NCBI RefSeq assembly: GCF_031082345.1
Contig: NZ_JAVHLH010000002.1
Coordinates: forward strand, 4,289 to 33,400
DNA: 29,112 nt
Direction: 5' to 3'
DNA from: Brevundimonas sp.
GTDB taxonomy: Bacteria; Pseudomonadota; Alphaproteobacteria; Caulobacterales; Caulobacteraceae
Shown here piece by piece: positions 26,298 through 29,112 of the stretch. The position numbers were made by a program, and so were the translations under genes. A model generated the notes under the pieces. It did no database searches. It was not told the origin of the DNA and saw only the letters and a list, made by a program, of their open reading frames with translations. Numbering within the stretch: the first letter of the stretch is position 1; each line of letters opens with the position of its first letter.

Positions 26298-28835
26298 TCA
26301 GCCCCCCGGGAACAGACGGGTCAGCAGGGTGGCGAAGGCGCCCTGACCGGCGGCGTAGACGATGAACAGGGCGATGATGTCGCCGGTCGTGGGCCGGTCC
26401 GCCTGCATGTGGCCGGCCAGCCAGCGCAGCACGATGTACAGGCCCATGATCGCCACGATGGCCGCGAACCAGCCCTGCCACGCGAGCAGGGCGTAGACGG
26501 TCGCGCCCTGGGCGTGGACCTCCGGCCGCAGACCGGTCCCGATCCAGTCCCGCAGGTCGAGACCCCAGGCGCCGGCGATCAGGGCTGCGGCGGCGACCAT
26601 CAGCATCGTCGCGATGACGCCGCTGCGCGGCCGGTCCAGCCGCAGGGTCCGGCACGACGCCCAGGCCAACACGGCGGCGGCGGCGTAGCCCGCGAGGACC
26701 AGCGCCATCGACGCCATCCCGGGAGGCGGCGCCCACAGGTCCGGGCTGCGACTCCACAGAAAGACGTAGCTGAAACCCATCAGGGCCGCGACCATGCCGC
26801 CCACCACCAGGGTGATGACGGCCGCCCACCAGCCGTGGCTGGACGGTCCGCTGACATAGGTCGGCACGATGATCCCGGCGCCGATTTCGGCGGTCCTTTG
26901 CGGGTGCGGCCGGTCGAGGAACCAGCACCACTGAAGGATGCAGTAAAGGGCCAGGACGCCGCTGATGATCGAGGGGACATAGGCCTTGACCGTGAGCAGC
27001 AGGAACAGGCCGGCGGTGAACACCGCGCCCCAGATCGGCCAGCCGGAGGGGCTGGGCATGCGCTGCAGGTATTGCGGCTCGGCGTTGAGGGTCGAGGTGA
27101 CGATGGTCTCGCGCTCGCCGGTGGCGCTGTTGGGCAGGAAATAGCGGCCGGCCTCGACGTCGCGGGCCAGACCCTTCTGGTCCCACAGCGGATAGCGGCT
27201 GGTCACGACCGGGATCGAACGGACCGAGTAGAGGCCGGTCGGCAGCCATTCGAGGCCGGGGCCGCCGAAGACGTTGCCGGCGTCGCGCGCGCCGAACGGG
27301 CGGAAATTCCGCGCCATGTCGATGATCCAGATCAGCACCGCCAAGGCGAAGACGAAGGCCCCGACGGTCGAGAGCATGTTGGGAATCTCCCAGCCCCGGT
27401 CCGGCAGCCAGGTGTAGACCCGCCGCGGCATGCCCATCAGCCCGGTCAGGTGCATCGGAAGAAAGGTCAGGTGCATGCCGGCGAACATCAGCCAGAACAC
27501 CCACTTGCCCAGCCGCTCGCTGAGCGGGCGGGCCGAGCTCATGGGCAGCCAGTAGTAGATGGCCGCGAACATCGGGAAGACCATGCCGCCGATCAGCACA
27601 TAGTGCAGGTGGGCGACGATGAAGTAGCTGTCGTGCGCCTGCCAGTCGAACGGCACCATGGCGACCATCACCCCGGTCAGGCCGCCCATGACGAAGATGG
27701 TCAGCCCGCCGACGACGAACAGGCCCGGCGTGTTGAACCGCATCTTTCCCGCCGCCAGGGTGGCGATCCAGGCGAACACCTGCACCCCCGCCGGGACCGA
27801 CACCGCCATCGACGCCGCCGAGAAGAAGTTGGTCGATATGGTCGGCATGCCGGTGGTGAACATGTGGTGGGCCCACACGCCGAAGCTGATGAAGCCCGTC
27901 GCCAGCATGGCCAGCACGACCAGCCGGTAGCCGACCAGCGGCGTCCTCGCCACGGCCGGGACGATGGTCGACATGGCCCCGGCCGCCGGCAGGAAGATGA
28001 TGTAAACCTCGGGGTGGCCGAAGAACCAGAACAGGTGCTGCCACAGCAGCGGATCGCCGCCCTTCAGCGGATCGAAGAACGGCCAGCCCAGCGCCCGCTC
28101 GATCTCCAGCAGCAGGGTCGAGAGGATGATCGACGGGAAGGCGATGATGATCATGCAGGCGAAGATCAGCATGGCCCAGGCGAAGATCGGCATCTTGTCC
28201 AGGGTCATGCCGGGCGCCCGGTTGCGCAGCACCCCGACGATGATCTCGATGGCCCCGGCGATGGCCGAGATCTCGATGAAGCCGATGCCCAGCAGCCAGA
28301 AGTCGGCGTTGATCCCCGGCGAGAACTCCATCGAGCTGAGCGGCGGATACATGAACCAGCCGCCGTTCGGCGCCAGGCCGAAGAACAGCGAGGCGAAGAA
28401 GGCCAGGCCGCCGATCAGATAGGCCCAGAAGGCGTAGGCGCTGAGCCTCGGGAACGGCAGGTCGCGCGCCCCCAGCATCTGCGGCAGCAGCAGCACGCCC
28501 AGCGCCTCGACCGCCGGCACGGCGAACAGGAACATCATCATCGTGCCGTGCACGGTGAAGAACTGGTTGTAGGTCTCCTGCGGCAGGAAGCCGTTCATCG
28601 GCACGGCCAGCTGGGTGCGCATCAGCACCGCCAGGGCGCCGGCCAGCACGAAGAACAGCATGGCGGCGCCGACGTAGTAGACGCCGACGAAATTGTTGTT
28701 GATGGCGGTGAGCCAGCCCCAGCCGCGGGGCTTGCACCAGATCGTCTCCAATTCCTTCAGCTCGTCGGGCGGCCGCTCGTCCGAGGTCGGGAAACGCGCG
28801 TAGAGCGCCGGATCGAAGCCGGTCTCGCTCTTCAC
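26298..28835 (-). CDS. ctaD: Cytochrome c oxidase subunit I fused to a subunit III-like domain
   Basis: An 845-residue haem-copper oxidase subunit. Ligands are visible: His96 for the low-spin haem, CuB ligands His274, His323 and His324 with Tyr278 of the GHPEVY crosslink motif, His409 for the high-spin haem and His411. Asp125 (GARDLPFPR) and Glu276 of the D pathway are present, but the K-pathway Lys of the usual GxKVF motif is Gln352 here (GVQVFAW). After about residue 600 seven further helices follow, consistent with a fused subunit III as in Thermus-type caa3 oxidases. It reduces O2 to water in the inner membrane while pumping protons. The start is GTG 28835, overlapping the upstream stop (GTGA). 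Confidence 0.95.
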   Translation of the reverse strand: MKSETGFDPALYARFPTSDERPPDELKELETIWCKPRGWGWLTAINNNFVGVYYVGAAMLFFVLAGALAVLMRTQLAVPMNGFLPQETYNQFFTVHGTMMMFLFAVPAVEALGVLLLPQMLGARDLPFPRLSAYAFWAYLIGGLAFFASLFFGLAPNGGWFMYPPLSSMEFSPGINADFWLLGIGFIEISAIAGAIEIIVGVLRNRAPGMTLDKMPIFAWAMLIFACMIIIAFPSIILSTLLLEIERALGWPFFDPLKGGDPLLWQHLFWFFGHPEVYIIFLPAAGAMSTIVPAVARTPLVGYRLVVLAMLATGFISFGVWAHHMFTTGMPTISTNFFSAASMAVSVPAGVQVFAWIATLAAGKMRFNTPGLFVVGGLTIFVMGGLTGVMVAMVPFDWQAHDSYFIVAHLHYVLIGGMVFPMFAAIYYWLPMSSARPLSERLGKWVFWLMFAGMHLTFLPMHLTGLMGMPRRVYTWLPDRGWEIPNMLSTVGAFVFALAVLIWIIDMARNFRPFGARDAGNVFGGPGLEWLPTGLYSVRSIPVVTSRYPLWDQKGLARDVEAGRYFLPNSATGERETIVTSTLNAEPQYLQRMPSPSGWPIWGAVFTAGLFLLLTVKAYVPSIISGVLALYCILQWCWFLDRPHPQRTAEIGAGIIVPTYVSGPSSHGWWAAVITLVVGGMVAALMGFSYVFLWSRSPDLWAPPPGMASMALVLAGYAAAAVLAWASCRTLRLDRPRSGVIATMLMVAAAALIAGAWGLDLRDWIGTGLRPEVHAQGATVYALLAWQGWFAAIVAIMGLYIVLRWLAGHMQADRPTTGDIIALFIVYAAGQGAFATLLTRLFPGG

Positions 28836-29112
28836 TTCAGGCTCTCGAGCCAGGCGGAGACGTCGCGCAGCTCCTGACCGGTCAGGACCGGATAGGCCGG
28901 CATGCGGTTGCCCGGCTTGATGGCCTGGCTGTCCGAGATCCAGCCGGCGAGGGTCCCCTGATTGTTGGGCAGGATGCCGGCGCCGAGCGTGCGGCGCGAG
29001 CCGACGTGGCTGAGGTCCGGCCCGGCCAGACCGTTGAAGGCCGTCCCCGCCACCGTGTGACAGGCGCCGCAGCCGGCTCGGTCGAACACGGCCGCGCCCC
29101 GGTGCGGCGCGG
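28832..29112 (-). CDS. C-terminal cytochrome c domain of oxidase subunit II (partial, cut by window edge)
   Basis: The frame is open to the right end of the window, and the visible 93 residues form a class I cytochrome c domain. The haem c site CGACH lies near the visible start (AAVFDRAGCGACHTVAG), followed by GPDLSHVGSRR, the Met ligand region KPGNRMPAYP and a C-terminal helix (LRDVSAWLESLK). Directly upstream of a fused subunit I/III this is most likely the haem-c-bearing tail of a caa3-type subunit II (CoxB/CtaC). A free cytochrome c is possible, since the CuA domain would lie outside the window. It passes electrons to the oxidase on the periplasmic side. The stop overlaps the ctaD GTG. 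Confidence 0.88.
   Translation of the reverse strand, partial: APHRGAAVFDRAGCGACHTVAGTAFNGLAGPDLSHVGSRRTLGAGILPNNQGTLAGWISDSQAIKPGNRMPAYPVLTGQELRDVSAWLESLK

Overview
This is a GC-rich, gene-dense bacterial window with short intergenic gaps, many stop/start overlaps (ATGA, GTGA, TTGA) and some GTG and TTG starts. Together with the gene families present (fused CysN/CysC, a SUI/SUIII-fused cytochrome oxidase, SemiSWEET, two-partner secretion), this suggests an alphaproteobacterium, probably Caulobacterales (Brevundimonas- or Caulobacter-like). The taxonomic placement is inference. No rRNA, tRNA, IS element or CRISPR array was seen.

Layout: (1) 1-3468, plus strand: two tandem, closely related exported amidase-signature hydrolases and a SemiSWEET sugar transporter. 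(2) 3465-6190, minus: sulfate activation genes cysD and cysNC, meeting SemiSWEET tail to tail with interlocked stop codons. (3) 6250-14197, minus: a tight eight-gene operon for CoA-dependent aerobic degradation of an ortho-substituted aromatic acid, most likely 2-aminobenzoate (anthranilate), possibly salicylate. From its promoter, the order is FAD monooxygenase/OYE-type reductase fusion, SDR, MarR regulator, crotonase, acyl-CoA dehydrogenase, aryl-CoA ligase, hotdog thioesterase and RidA-like protein. (4) 14285-19092, minus: a two-partner secretion set, tpsB then tpsA, followed by an L,D-transpeptidase. The tpsA C-terminal tail sits in another frame behind an extreme GGC/GGA repeat. (5) 19468-25854, minus: a full-length 5-oxoprolinase-type HyuA-HyuB fusion followed by DUF969, DUF979 and DUF2891 genes, read as an import-and-use module for 5-oxoproline or a similar compound. 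(6) 25987-29112, minus: a caa3-type cytochrome c oxidase with the cytochrome c end of subunit II (cut by the window edge), a fused subunit I/III and a small three-helix membrane protein.

How the genes work together: in the aromatic operon the ligase makes the aryl-CoA, the fused monooxygenase/reductase dearomatises it, and RidA, SDR, crotonase and acyl-CoA dehydrogenase plausibly handle deamination, keto reduction, ring cleavage and further oxidation. The thioesterase would rescue CoA from dead-end esters, and the MarR protein would sense the aryl-CoA. The crotonase lacks both classical catalytic glutamates and the RidA lacks the key arginine, so both may have pathway-specific chemistry. The least understood units are the tpsBA plus L,D-transpeptidase operon, the DUF969/DUF979/DUF2891 set, and an oxidase whose subunit I has Gln at the K-channel lysine position.
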